Shown here: positions 1 through 8,641 of the stretch, piece after piece | How positions within the stretch are numbered: the stretch's first letter is position 1 | Layout of the letters: the number at the start of each line of letters is the position of its first letter | Assembly: GCA_016936735.1 (NCBI GenBank) | Contig: JAFGXH010000018.1 | Coordinates: 1-40,662 of the forward strand | Origin: a bacterium | GTDB lineage: Bacteria; UBP6; JAFGXH01 | Reading direction: 5' to 3' | Length of the DNA: 40,662 nucleotides | Program-made: the position numbers and the translations under genes | The notes under the pieces: model-generated | Databases searched by the model: none | What the model saw: only the letters and a program-made list of their open reading frames with translations | Told to the model about the DNA's origin: nothing

Positions 1-8
1 TAATATCT

Positions 9-51
9 TCAAGTCCCTCTCCAAGTATTGGGGAGGGATTTAGGGTGGGGG
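9..51. repeat. Intergenic hairpin repeat, copy 1
   Basis: This 43-bp element recurs at 162-204 with a single mismatch. Its core is a hairpin: CCCTCTCC, a 7-nt loop AAGTATT, then GGGGAGGG (8 pairs including one G-U), followed by TTAGGGTGGGGG. It is strikingly G/C-rich for this AT-rich genome and lies downstream of the ktrA-like gene. It looks like a short interspersed palindromic element; a role in transcript termination or stability is inference. Confidence 0.85.
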
Positions 52-161
52 TTCTTTTCAAATTTAAAAAAATAACTAAAACCGGTTTTTGCTAAATAGT
101 TACAAAAATTATTTTTTTTGTCCTCTTTTTAGTAAATAAATTTAAGACTTTATTTACTTAT

Positions 162-204
162 TCAAGTCCCTCTCCAAGTATTGGGGAGGGACTTAGGGTG
201 GGGG
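162..204. repeat. Intergenic hairpin repeat, copy 2
   Basis: This is a direct copy of the 9-51 element (42 of 43 bases match; T to C in the TTTAGGG/CTTAGGG part), 153 bp further on and in the same orientation. The AT-rich DNA between the copies carries no recognisable gene. It lies just past the 3' end of the minus-strand seven-gene run. Confidence 0.85.
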
Positions 205-240
205 GATTCTTTAAAAAAAATAAATCATTTAGAGAGATAT

Positions 241-927
241 TTACCTGATTACAGTATATCTCTTTTTCTCTTGTTGAAGAAGTTTATGATATTTATCAAC
301 ATCATCATTTAAACCAACAACAAAAAAGATATCATCATCATTTATAATTCGATTTGCATCAAGTTGGAAAATAAGTTTTCCATCCCTTTTTATTGCAATA
401 ATTGACATTTTAAATTTTGCTCTAAAATCAAGCTCTTTTAGAGTCTTTCCACCCATTTTTGAGAGTGGTGGAACCTCAATAAGACTATATTCATCTGAAA
501 TAGGGAGATAATCAAGAAGATTAACATGACTAATCTGTTTTGAAAATCTCTCTGCAACATCTTTTTCAGGAAATAGAATATTCTGAATTCCAAGCATTTT
601 CAGAATTCTAAAATGTTGGTCATTTATTGCTTTAACAAAAAGAGAGCTAGTTCGATTCTCTTTAAAATAGAGAGCAGCCATAATACTTGACTCTATAGTT
701 CCAAGTGCAATAATAACATGGTCTACATCTTTAGGAATTGCAGAGGATAATACCTGCTCATTTCTTGCATCCCCAATTATTGCTTGAGAAACATAAATTT
801 TAATTCGGTTGATTTTAACTTCATCATTATCAAGAGCAATAACATCAATTTTTTGTTCAGATAGTGAGACAGCTAAATGATAACCAAACTCACCAAGACC
901 TATAACAGCACAAATCTTTTTTTTCAT
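241..927 (-). CDS. TrkA/KtrA-type RCK potassium channel regulator
   Basis: This is a cytoplasmic gating subunit for K+ uptake. The 228 residues show an RCK_N Rossmann domain with a nucleotide-binding GLGEFG (G10, G12, G15) and the acidic D33 at the end of the second strand. An RCK_C domain starts near residue 147 (SLIEVPPLSKMGGKTL). The length fits single-RCK KtrA proteins rather than the duplicated TrkA of E. coli. The start lies 3 nt downstream of the stop of the TrkH/KtrB-like channel gene, so the two are almost certainly co-translated partners. In the family, ATP/ADP or NAD(H) binding to the RCK ring controls the channel; which nucleotide applies here cannot be seen. It is the last gene of the run. 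Confidence 0.92.
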   Translation of the reverse strand: MKKKICAVIGLGEFGYHLAVSLSEQKIDVIALDNDEVKINRIKIYVSQAIIGDARNEQVLSSAIPKDVDHVIIALGTIESSIMAALYFKENRTSSLFVKAINDQHFRILKMLGIQNILFPEKDVAERFSKQISHVNLLDYLPISDEYSLIEVPPLSKMGGKTLKELDFRAKFKMSIIAIKRDGKLIFQLDANRIINDDDIFFVVGLNDDVDKYHKLLQQEKKRYTVIR

Positions 928-930
928 ACT

Positions 931-2340
931 TTACCCAATTAATATTTTCTCCTCTGCATACTCAAATTGAGTATTTTTACTTTTAATAAATGTATAAAAT
1001 AGTGTTACAACACCCAATCTTCCAAGAAACATAAGAAAAATAACAACAACTTTAGAGCTAAAAATCAGTTTTGTTGTAAGTCCAACACTTAAACCAACTG
1101 TTCCTAATGCAGAAACTGTTTCAAACATTATTGATATTAATGGTTCATTTTCATGAATTGCAGAGAGTGTTAGCATACCTATAAAAGAGGCAAAAATATA
1201 TAACATAAAAATAACTAAAGATTGATAAACAATCCCTTTAGGTATTTTTCTTTTAAATATAGATATTCCCTCAAACTCATTTTTAATCATGAATATTATC
1301 AAAAAAAGAACTGTAAATGTTGTTGTTTTTATTCCTCCAGCAGTTGAACCAGGAGAACCACCAATAAACATTAATAACATCATTACCATTAGTGATTCAT
1401 GTGAAAATGTTGATAAATCAACAGTATTAAATCCAGCAGTTCTTGTTGTTATTGATTGAAATATAGCCTCTAAAAAAGAGATATCCTCTTTTTCATAAAG
1501 AGAGAATGTTCCAATAATAATTAGTAAAAATGATGAAATTAAAACAATTTTAACATGAATAGAGAAAAGTGAGTAGTATCTTTTTTTCTTTCTAAAAATA
1601 GTAGTTTTAATAGAATCAAATATCTCAAAAACAACAAAAAAACCTATTCCACCCATAATAATTAAAAATGATGTTATTATATTTACTGAAATAGAATCAG
1701 AATATCTTATTAAACTATCTGGATATAGTGAAAAACCTGCATTACAAAAGGCAGATATTGAGTGGAACATTGCTGAAAATATTTTGTGAAAAGATATTTT
1801 CTCCTCAAAATATATTAAAAAACCAATAAAACCAACTCCTTCAATAACAAAGGTGAATTTTATTATAAATGCTAAAAAATCTCTAAGAGAGAAGTCTGGA
1901 GTTCTTTGTAAAAAGGAGTATTCAATTGTGCTTCTGCTTGATAGTGATAAATTTTGTTTAACACTCCATAATAAAACACCAACAAATGTCATTAATCCAA
2001 GTCCACCAAATTGAATAAGAATCATTAATATAGTTTGACCAAATATTGTGAATGTTGAACCAACATCAATAGTACTTAATCCTGTTACACATACTGCAGA
2101 TGTTGATGTAAATAGGGCATCAATCCAACTAATTCCATTTTTTGTAGAGAAGGGGAGTTTAAATAGAAACATTCCTCCAAAAATAAGTGCAAGAAAAGAG
2201 AATGTTAATATTTGAGACTCTTCAAGTTTTTTAATTCTAAAATTTTTGATTTTTAGTAAAAATTTAGAATTACTAATCAGATTAAGGAGGTTTCTGTTTT
2301 TTATAAACTCCTGTTTTGATTTATATTTGAATATTTTCAT
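931..2340 (-). CDS. TrkH/KtrB family potassium uptake channel
   Basis: This is an integral inner-membrane K+ (possibly Na+-coupled) transporter. The 469 residues contain the four pore-loop repeats of the superfamily with selectivity-filter glycines: CVTGL (84-88), FCNAGF (198-203), RTAGFN (300-305) and LGTVGLS (412-418). The characteristic GGSPGSTAGGIKTTT segment lies at 327-341. The N-terminus is an extended basic cytoplasmic stretch of about 40 residues before the first helix. It sits directly upstream of its RCK subunit (3-nt gap) and 10 nt after the FHA/TPR gene, so it belongs to the same transcript as the Tad-associated genes. The linkage of K+ transport to Tad/FHA genes may be incidental. 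Confidence 0.93.
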   Translation of the reverse strand: MKIFKYKSKQEFIKNRNLLNLISNSKFLLKIKNFRIKKLEESQILTFSFLALIFGGMFLFKLPFSTKNGISWIDALFTSTSAVCVTGLSTIDVGSTFTIFGQTILMILIQFGGLGLMTFVGVLLWSVKQNLSLSSRSTIEYSFLQRTPDFSLRDFLAFIIKFTFVIEGVGFIGFLIYFEEKISFHKIFSAMFHSISAFCNAGFSLYPDSLIRYSDSISVNIITSFLIIMGGIGFFVVFEIFDSIKTTIFRKKKRYYSLFSIHVKIVLISSFLLIIIGTFSLYEKEDISFLEAIFQSITTRTAGFNTVDLSTFSHESLMVMMLLMFIGGSPGSTAGGIKTTTFTVLFLIIFMIKNEFEGISIFKRKIPKGIVYQSLVIFMLYIFASFIGMLTLSAIHENEPLISIMFETVSALGTVGLSVGLTTKLIFSSKVVVIFLMFLGRLGVVTLFYTFIKSKNTQFEYAEEKILIG

Positions 2341-2350
2341 AAAATAGAGG

Positions 2351-4429
2351 CTATTTTAATCTTTTTTTAGCTTTTTCAGCTGTTGGATCAGAGGCAGGAA
2401 TCATTGAAACAACCACTTTATATATTTTTTTTGCTGCATCAGGATCTCTTGCTTCTCTCATATAGGCATCTAAAAACATATCTTTTGCTTTTTTGCTTAA
2501 TAATCCAAGAACTTTTTTATTTAAATCATTTGATGGATTAAGAGTTGCTCCTTTTGATGCAAATTTATATGCTTCGGGATAATTTTTCTCTCCAAAAAGG
2601 GTCTGAGCACGAATTCCATAAAGAACAGAAAGATCTTTTCCAATCTCTCCTGAAAGTTGGCCACCTATTTTTCCATCAATAGATAATGCTTTATTCAGTG
2701 TTGGAATCCCTTTAGATGTATCTTTTAGTTTTATCAGCTTACTTCCTTGATCTAACAACTGTTTTACATCTCTTATATTTTTTGCATACTCTAAAGCCTC
2801 TGCAGATGATATTTTTTGAAAAAATGCAACAGCTTCATCAAAACGTTTACTTCCATAAAGTTTTAATCCCTCTGTATATTTATTTTTTCCAGAAGATTTA
2901 TTTGTAGTGGTTTTTTTGTATTTATTTGGGTCAAATTTGTTTGTATCTGTCTGTTTTGTTGTTTTTTTTGAGTCTTTTTCTGCATTAATAAGTTTTTCAT
3001 CTATTTGAGTCTGTAATGCAATTGCATCCTCAAAATCTGGATTTGCCTCTAATAGTTCAGATACCATAGTTTTTGCTGTATCATAATTCTCTTCATCAAA
3101 ATTTTTCTGAATTATTCCAAGCTGATATGCTCTAAATTTTTTATTAGCAATTTTAATATTATCTTGTGCTTGAGCATAATATACACTTGTTTCTGGCACT
3201 TTTTGAAGTTTTAATAAAGCTGATTTAAAATCCTCATTAATTAAATCTTTTTCTGCACCTTGAACATAATCGTAATTTTCTCCCTCACCTTTTGCAGCCT
3301 TTTTATAGTTTTCTGCCTCTTTAAATTCAGGTTTTAATTTCAAAGCATTATCAAAATTATCAATTGCAGAGTTCCACTCTTTATTTTTGTAAGCAGCTAA
3401 ACCTTTATTAAAAAAGACCTGAATCTGTTTCTCTTTTTTTAAAAACTCCATTTTTTTCTGTTCTGCAAGTTTTCTTTGGTATTCAGCTTTATTTTTATTC
3501 ATAATAAAAACAACAATACCAACAAGTAGTAAAATACCTGCAACAGCAGAGATAAGAATTATTTTTTTTGTTTTAGGGTCTGTTCCAGAATATTTTCCAC
3601 CTCTTACAACAACAGAGTCTGATGTATCAGAATCATAATGTTCAACAGACATATCAATAAACTGAATTTTTAAACCACCAACACTAATAATGTCACCAGA
3701 TTTTAAAAGTTTAGCAGGAACTTTTTTCCCATTTACTTTAATTCCATTCCCACTATTTAAATCAACAACTTTAAATCCATTTGGTGTTTTATCAAAGCGA
3801 CAATGATTTCTGGAGATTGTATTGTTAGGAATTACAATATCATTATTTTCTGTTCTTCCAAGTGTTGAAGAGTCCTGTTTGATTGAGAACTCCTCTAAAT
3901 TACCCCCCTCTACAATTTTAAGGCGAGCTAATTCAACAACAATATTTGAAGTTCCAGCAATATCACCTGAATTTATCTGATCAAGAGATAATATTTGGGT
4001 TTTATCAGAACTTGGTTCTTCATCTTCATCCTCTTCATAAGATGTTTGAGAAACCTGATCAAGAGAGGCAATCATAGTTTTCTCTGGAGAGGGTGAACTA
4101 TCTTTCTTTCGTCTTCTACCTCCAGAAGCATCCTCTTCTGATGTATTGGTTTTTGCTTTAGAGTCTTTTGTCACTTTTGATAATTTCTGTTTAATAGATG
4201 AGTCCTCTTCAAATAGATCATCATCATCAATACTATTTAATCCATCAAAATCATCAAAATCATCATCTTTAGCAGAATCTAAAGAGTCAAAATCATCAAA
4301 ATCATCATCAAGCTCATCTTCAACAGGTTTAGTTGCATTTTTTTTATTCTGTTTCTCTTTCTCTTCCATCTCTCGATTAAATGCCTCTAAATCAAAATCG
4401 GCTATTGTTTTATCTGAGTCATAGGGCAT
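2351..4429 (-). CDS. FHA-domain, single-TM, TPR protein
   Basis: The 692-residue protein has an unusual order. An acidic, low-complexity N-terminus (about 1-160) is rich in DDFDDFD-type repeats. An FHA phosphothreonine-binding domain follows (about 167-260: GR at 191-192, SRNH 206-209, NSGNG 225-229). Next come a basic linker, one membrane helix (about 289-310) and a long TPR-like helical region to the C-terminus. The N-terminal tail contains three similar Thr sites, DKTIADFD (T8), EKTMIASLD (T118) and DKTQILSLD (T144). These could be kinase targets read by FHA domains; this is inference, and no kinase gene is in the window. A strong GGAGG precedes the ATG. It follows a second FHA protein and the tadBC genes, suggesting a regulatory or scaffold role in the Tad machine. 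Confidence 0.85.
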   Translation of the reverse strand: MPYDSDKTIADFDLEAFNREMEEKEKQNKKNATKPVEDELDDDFDDFDSLDSAKDDDFDDFDGLNSIDDDDLFEEDSSIKQKLSKVTKDSKAKTNTSEEDASGGRRRKKDSSPSPEKTMIASLDQVSQTSYEEDEDEEPSSDKTQILSLDQINSGDIAGTSNIVVELARLKIVEGGNLEEFSIKQDSSTLGRTENNDIVIPNNTISRNHCRFDKTPNGFKVVDLNSGNGIKVNGKKVPAKLLKSGDIISVGGLKIQFIDMSVEHYDSDTSDSVVVRGGKYSGTDPKTKKIILISAVAGILLLVGIVVFIMNKNKAEYQRKLAEQKKMEFLKKEKQIQVFFNKGLAAYKNKEWNSAIDNFDNALKLKPEFKEAENYKKAAKGEGENYDYVQGAEKDLINEDFKSALLKLQKVPETSVYYAQAQDNIKIANKKFRAYQLGIIQKNFDEENYDTAKTMVSELLEANPDFEDAIALQTQIDEKLINAEKDSKKTTKQTDTNKFDPNKYKKTTTNKSSGKNKYTEGLKLYGSKRFDEAVAFFQKISSAEALEYAKNIRDVKQLLDQGSKLIKLKDTSKGIPTLNKALSIDGKIGGQLSGEIGKDLSVLYGIRAQTLFGEKNYPEAYKFASKGATLNPSNDLNKKVLGLLSKKAKDMFLDAYMREARDPDAAKKIYKVVVSMIPASDPTAEKAKKRLK

Positions 4430-4481
4430 ATTAAATCCTCCTTATCTCTTTTATAACTCTCTTTTTGAGAAATTTTATAAT

Positions 4482-5879
4482 CTATTTGCGTTTAACTTTA
4501 CCCGAAAGAAAGTTTAAAAACTTTGAAGCATGAATATATCTACTATCTGCATCATCAGGAATCTCTTCTAAAATTCTAAAAACATGCTCTTCTGCTTTTG
4601 CATAGTTTCCAAAATCAATCTCTCTTTTTGCCATATATATAGCATCTTTATAAATTGCCCATAACTCTTGTTGAATCATTTTCATTTTCTCATGTGCATC
4701 ATTAAAAAAATCTGGTTTATTTTGCATTAGCTCCATAAAATATATTGATTTCTCATAGTAGGTTATTGCTTTAAAAAGATTTCCCCTATAGATTTTTTTC
4801 TGATTAAAGAATTTTTCAGCTAACTGATAGTTCTCTTTTGCCTGTTGAAGATCTGGTTTTGGTAGAATTCTAACATCCAATTTTGTTAACATTATACCCC
4901 AACGCTCATTTTTCTTATCAGAACCAAGATTTCTTGTGTTTATAAACTCAAGTAGATTATCATTTGCTTTAAGAGTTTCAATTGGAATTGATAGTTTTTG
5001 AGATGCCTTATTTGTTTCATTTGTTGTAAGTGGAACTTTACCAATCTCAACATCATTCACTTTAATAATAACCTCATCAAGATATTCAATACTAACAACT
5101 GTATAGTAGAGCTCTATTTTTGTTCCCTCTTCATAATTAAAGGAGAATCGTGCTTTTATTGGATGGCTAAAATCTTTTGCTCCTTTTGAAGATTTAAAGT
5201 TCCCATAAAGTTTTTTCATTGATTTCTCTAATGGGTATACTTTTTCAGAATCATCTGATGGACCAAATAATCCACCTCCATCATCATTGTTGTTTGATTT
5301 AGAAAAAACAACAAATAACATAATAATCAACACTAGTGGTATAATAGTAAAAGTAAGTTTCTTCCCTATTGGAAGCTCCATATATTTATCTTTTGCATCA
5401 AGATAAAAGTCTGGGTCAGTAAGCTTTGAAACGAAAGAGGTTTTTCTTTTCACCTTTCTAACATTTGTATCATCCTCCATATCATCTAAATCATCTAATG
5501 ATTGATGAATATTTGTTGATTCCTCCATAGGAACTACTGGAGCTGATTTAACCTGTTGTTTTGGTTGTGGTTTTGACGCACCAAAGCTAATTGTCACAAC
5601 AATTCTAGATGCTCCAAGAAAAATTGTATCACCTGTTTTTAGCTCTATATCTGGTTTTACTTTAGTTGTATTAACAAAAGTTCCATTTGTACTATCAAAA
5701 TCTTCTAAAACATATGTGTTATCTTCAAGATAGATACCACAATGTTCTCCAGATATACCAGGATCTTTAATGGTTATTTCACAATCATCCTGTCTACCAA
5801 TAATAATCTCTTTTTCTCTTTCAAAAGCTAATTTTTTCCCTTTCAAAGGACCTGTTACAAATTGTAAAGAAATTGCCAT
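4482..5879 (-). CDS. FHA-domain single-TM protein linked to Tad genes
   Basis: The 465 residues begin with a complete FHA domain (about 5-95). Conserved positions are visible: GR at 28-29, SGEH 43-46 and STNGTFVN 63-70. After a linker rich in Gln, Lys and Asp comes one transmembrane segment (about 175-193), which places the FHA domain in the cytoplasm and about 270 residues in the periplasm. That part has a beta-rich stretch and then a helical, TPR-like region (NYQLAEKFFNQKK onward). It lies 22 nt after tadC and 52 nt before the second FHA gene. FHA proteins accompany Tad systems in several proteobacteria; a role in phospho-dependent assembly control is inferred. Confidence 0.85.
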   Translation of the reverse strand: MAISLQFVTGPLKGKKLAFEREKEIIIGRQDDCEITIKDPGISGEHCGIYLEDNTYVLEDFDSTNGTFVNTTKVKPDIELKTGDTIFLGASRIVVTISFGASKPQPKQQVKSAPVVPMEESTNIHQSLDDLDDMEDDTNVRKVKRKTSFVSKLTDPDFYLDAKDKYMELPIGKKLTFTIIPLVLIIMLFVVFSKSNNNDDGGGLFGPSDDSEKVYPLEKSMKKLYGNFKSSKGAKDFSHPIKARFSFNYEEGTKIELYYTVVSIEYLDEVIIKVNDVEIGKVPLTTNETNKASQKLSIPIETLKANDNLLEFINTRNLGSDKKNERWGIMLTKLDVRILPKPDLQQAKENYQLAEKFFNQKKIYRGNLFKAITYYEKSIYFMELMQNKPDFFNDAHEKMKMIQQELWAIYKDAIYMAKREIDFGNYAKAEEHVFRILEEIPDDADSRYIHASKFLNFLSGKVKRK

Positions 5880-5901
5880 AGGTAATATCCTCTAAAACTG
5901 T

Positions 5902-6762
5902 TTAAGATATAAATTTATAAATAATTGGACCAAATAACACCATGAAAATTGTTGGGAAAATACAGGCAACTAGAGGGAAAAGCATTTTTACAGGAGCCTC
6001 ATTTGCCAGTTTTTCTGCTTTTTGAGTTCTCTCAATTCTCATTTGACTTGATTGAATCCTAAGTATTTTTCCTAAACTCGTTCCCATTCTATCTGCTTGG
6101 ACCAAAGAGCGTATAAAATTGCTGAGAGGAGCTAAATTAACTCTCTCCATCATATTTTTGAGAGCAATCTCTCTTGTCTTTCCCATCTTCATTTCACTCA
6201 TTAGAATAGAAAACTCTTCTCTTAGTGGTCCAGGACGTCCTTTTTCTACAACCATTCCAACTGCAGCTGAGAAATCTAATCCAGCCTCAACACTAAGTGT
6301 TAAAAGGTCTATTGCATATGGAAGCTCTCTAGTTATAAAATGATGTCTTTTTTTTACTTGGTCATTAAGCCACATTTTAGGCATGAAGAATGTTAGGGCA
6401 CCCAATATTGCAAGAAAAGGACTTTTCTTTAGCATTAATAGGACTAAAAGTAGGAAAACTATACCAACTCCAGCACTTAATACCATCATTGCAAGAATAT
6501 CTTCAGGTTTTAATCCCTCTGGTTCACCAGCCATAACAAGTTTTTGACGAACAGAGAGTTCAAACTTTTCAGACATATACTTTCTGATTCTTACACCAAT
6601 TTTTTTTATTAAAAGCTCTCTAAAAACTCCCATTAAAGACTCATCTTTTCCTTTCATAGATTGAGCCTCTTCAAGAAATTTAGATGGAAATAGCCCTGCA
6701 AATATAAAATAGCCTGCTAAACCAGCTGTTAATGTTGCTATAATTGGAAAAAATTGTTCCAT
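5902..6762 (-). CDS. tadC: Tad pilus inner-membrane platform protein TadC
   Basis: The 286-residue membrane protein belongs to the type II secretion F (GspF) superfamily. An N-terminal helix (about 8-25) is followed by a cytoplasmic stretch, two helices (about 88-128), the T2SSF domain (ELPYAIDLLTLSVEAGLDFSAAV, about 145-167) and a C-terminal hydrophobic pair ending IYKFIS. TadB and TadC together form the platform that the Tad ATPase drives. The gene follows tadB by 12 nt and precedes the FHA gene by 22 nt. Assignment as TadC rather than TadB rests on position and on the LSVEAGL form of the motif. Confidence 0.88.
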   Translation of the reverse strand: MEQFFPIIATLTAGLAGYFIFAGLFPSKFLEEAQSMKGKDESLMGVFRELLIKKIGVRIRKYMSEKFELSVRQKLVMAGEPEGLKPEDILAMMVLSAGVGIVFLLLVLLMLKKSPFLAILGALTFFMPKMWLNDQVKKRHHFITRELPYAIDLLTLSVEAGLDFSAAVGMVVEKGRPGPLREEFSILMSEMKMGKTREIALKNMMERVNLAPLSNFIRSLVQADRMGTSLGKILRIQSSQMRIERTQKAEKLANEAPVKMLFPLVACIFPTIFMVLFGPIIYKFIS

Positions 6763-6774
6763 AATTCAATCCTA

Positions 6775-7620
6775 TTAAACATCAATTGTAATAATTTTTT
6801 TAATAACAAATCCCCCTAAAACCTCCATTATCATGATAGCAACAATTAGTATTGTTCCAAACCAACTATCAAGAAAAGGTTCCATAAGGTCAGGCCTCAT
6901 TTGTGCTAAAACAATACCAAGACCAAGTGGAAGGAGAGCAACAATAATACCCTGTAACTTACCTTGAGATGTTAGAGATCTGATTTTACCCTCTAGTCTA
7001 AATCTTTCTCTGATTGTTGTTGAGATTGTATCATACATCTCAGACATATTACCACCCATTTGACGAGCAATATTTGTTGAAATAACAGTAAGATCAAGGT
7101 CTTCACTTTGAACTCTTTTTGCCATTGAAATTAGAGCCTCCTCTACAGGAACACCAAGTTTCATCTCTTTTAAAGCAAGTTCAAACTCTAATGCCAATGG
7201 TGCCTCAGACTCTTGTGCAATATTCTCCATTGCTTGTGGAAAACTTAATCCTGCTTTAAAAGCATTTGCCATTTGAACAAGTGAATCCACAAGTTGTCGA
7301 TTAAATTTTTCAAGTCTTTTAGCTTTAAATTTTTTCATAAGAAAAGATGGAAACCAAAATCCTACAGCAGAGAATATGATTCTAAATGTCCAACCTTCAA
7401 AAATCATAAAGGATAAGACAAATATAAAACCTGTAAGAGCAATATTTAAAAAGAATAGTTGACTTGGCGTTATATAGATAAACATTGTTTCAAAATCATT
7501 GGAGGCTTTTGAAAGGTATTTTTTTTGATACTCCTCTGCACTTTTATTTAAAATTTCAAACATTGAAACTGTTAAAAGCACAACAGAGAAAAATATTGTG
7601 ATAATTAAAATTATTCCCAT
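6775..7620 (-). CDS. tadB: Tad pilus inner-membrane platform protein TadB
   Basis: The 281-residue T2SSF-family membrane protein has an N-terminal helix, a helix pair near 52-90, the motif FNRQLVDSLVQMANAFKAGLSFPQAM (about 105-130) and two C-terminal helices. The segment RQMGGNMSEMYDTISTTIRER is typical of TadB. It starts 18 nt after the cpaB stop and lies 12 nt before tadC. In most Tad loci cpaC, cpaE and cpaF (tadA) sit between cpaB and tadB; they are absent here, so the ATPase and secretin must be encoded elsewhere or be missing. Confidence 0.9.
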   Translation of the reverse strand: MGIILIITIFFSVVLLTVSMFEILNKSAEEYQKKYLSKASNDFETMFIYITPSQLFFLNIALTGFIFVLSFMIFEGWTFRIIFSAVGFWFPSFLMKKFKAKRLEKFNRQLVDSLVQMANAFKAGLSFPQAMENIAQESEAPLALEFELALKEMKLGVPVEEALISMAKRVQSEDLDLTVISTNIARQMGGNMSEMYDTISTTIRERFRLEGKIRSLTSQGKLQGIIVALLPLGLGIVLAQMRPDLMEPFLDSWFGTILIVAIMIMEVLGGFVIKKIITIDV

Positions 7621-7638
7621 TTTATACCTTTAAATTTA

Positions 7639-8442
7639 TTATTTATTTTCACCACGAATAATTGTAATTTGTTTTATCATTTTTTGACGAATTACTGCCA
7701 TCTCCATCGCACGTTCACCAGTGAAAATTGTGTCCAATGTAACTTTTCCTTTTTCATCAAGCATACTTAAATCATCCTCATTTCTAAGTGTAAAATAGAG
7801 ACTTCCCATCTCTTGAGCTAAGATAAGAATCTCTGCCTCTTGAGGGAGAACATAAAGTGTGATAGTGGAGTAACTAATTTTTGTAGTTTTACCTTTTGTT
7901 GCTGTTTTAAAGTTTTCACCAGTATATTCACCTGTTGCAATAACAATAACATTTTCAAGAAGAGTCATTGCAATCTGTTGACGAGTATTTGGGTCTCTAA
8001 ACATACCAATAATATCAATATGATCATTTGGACGAATCCAATAGCCAACAGCAGATGTTTCTGATGCTCTAATTGATACTGCACGTCCCCCTTTCTGGAT
8101 AATTTTTGAAAGTCCCTCTGTTACATTAACCTTTTCTATATCATAATAGAATAAAGGGTCCCCTCTTTGAATATCTGTTATTACAGGTTGACCAACAATA
8201 AAACCTCTATCATTTGGTTTTATCATTCCATTTGTTATAAATTTCTTTGGCATTGGACGAATAGTTAGCATATCATTAGTTAATTTTTCACCAGCTTTAA
8301 CATCCTTAGAGACAACTAATACTTGTCCAAGCTCCCAACCCTTTTGATACTTTTCTTTCTCTTTTTTGATACTGAAATATGCAACAAGTGCAGCTATAAG
8401 TCCTAATACAATTCCAATTATAAGGGGAATTTTACCTTTCAT
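7639..8442 (-). CDS. cpaB: Flp pilus assembly protein CpaB/RcpC
   Basis: The 267-residue protein has an N-terminal membrane anchor (IPLIIGIVLGLIAALVAYF), a SAF-like domain (VLVVSKDVKAGEKLTNDMLTI) and the RcpC/CpaB domain containing GGRAVSIRASETSAVGYWIRPNDHIDII. CpaB is a periplasmic Tad component thought to work at the secretin. The ATG at 8442 is preferred because GAGG lies 6 nt upstream; an in-frame TTG at 8454 would consume that Shine-Dalgarno sequence. It is the first gene of the minus-strand run and is divergent from ksgA across 199 bp, so the promoter of the run should lie there. Confidence 0.9.
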   Translation of the reverse strand: MKGKIPLIIGIVLGLIAALVAYFSIKKEKEKYQKGWELGQVLVVSKDVKAGEKLTNDMLTIRPMPKKFITNGMIKPNDRGFIVGQPVITDIQRGDPLFYYDIEKVNVTEGLSKIIQKGGRAVSIRASETSAVGYWIRPNDHIDIIGMFRDPNTRQQIAMTLLENVIVIATGEYTGENFKTATKGKTTKISYSTITLYVLPQEAEILILAQEMGSLYFTLRNEDDLSMLDEKGKVTLDTIFTGERAMEMAVIRQKMIKQITIIRGENK

Positions 8443-8641
8443 AAAGAACCTCAAACAAATAATCCTTTCTAATGATAGATAAAGTTTTTAAATAAGTCAA
8501 TCTTTTATTAATTTTTGTGTCATTTTTGTCACTTTTATATCTCTATATTCAAATAACTATTCCATTTTAAAATTTTAATTTTTAATATTGTAATTTATTA
8601 AAAATAGTATAAAATGTCTTATTGTTTTTTGGATTAGTAGT

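Noticed and set aside
5902-7620. tadB/tadC as type II secretion gspF or type IV pilus pilC
   Set aside because: Two short (~285 residue) single-domain T2SSF proteins in tandem next to cpaB are characteristic of Tad; GspF and PilC are single longer proteins with two domains.
8512-8540. GTCATTTTT/GTCACTTTT near 8516-8535 as a CRP or regulator site
   Set aside because: It is a 9-bp tandem imperfect repeat, not a TGTGA-N6-TCACA dyad, and could be chance in AT-rich DNA.
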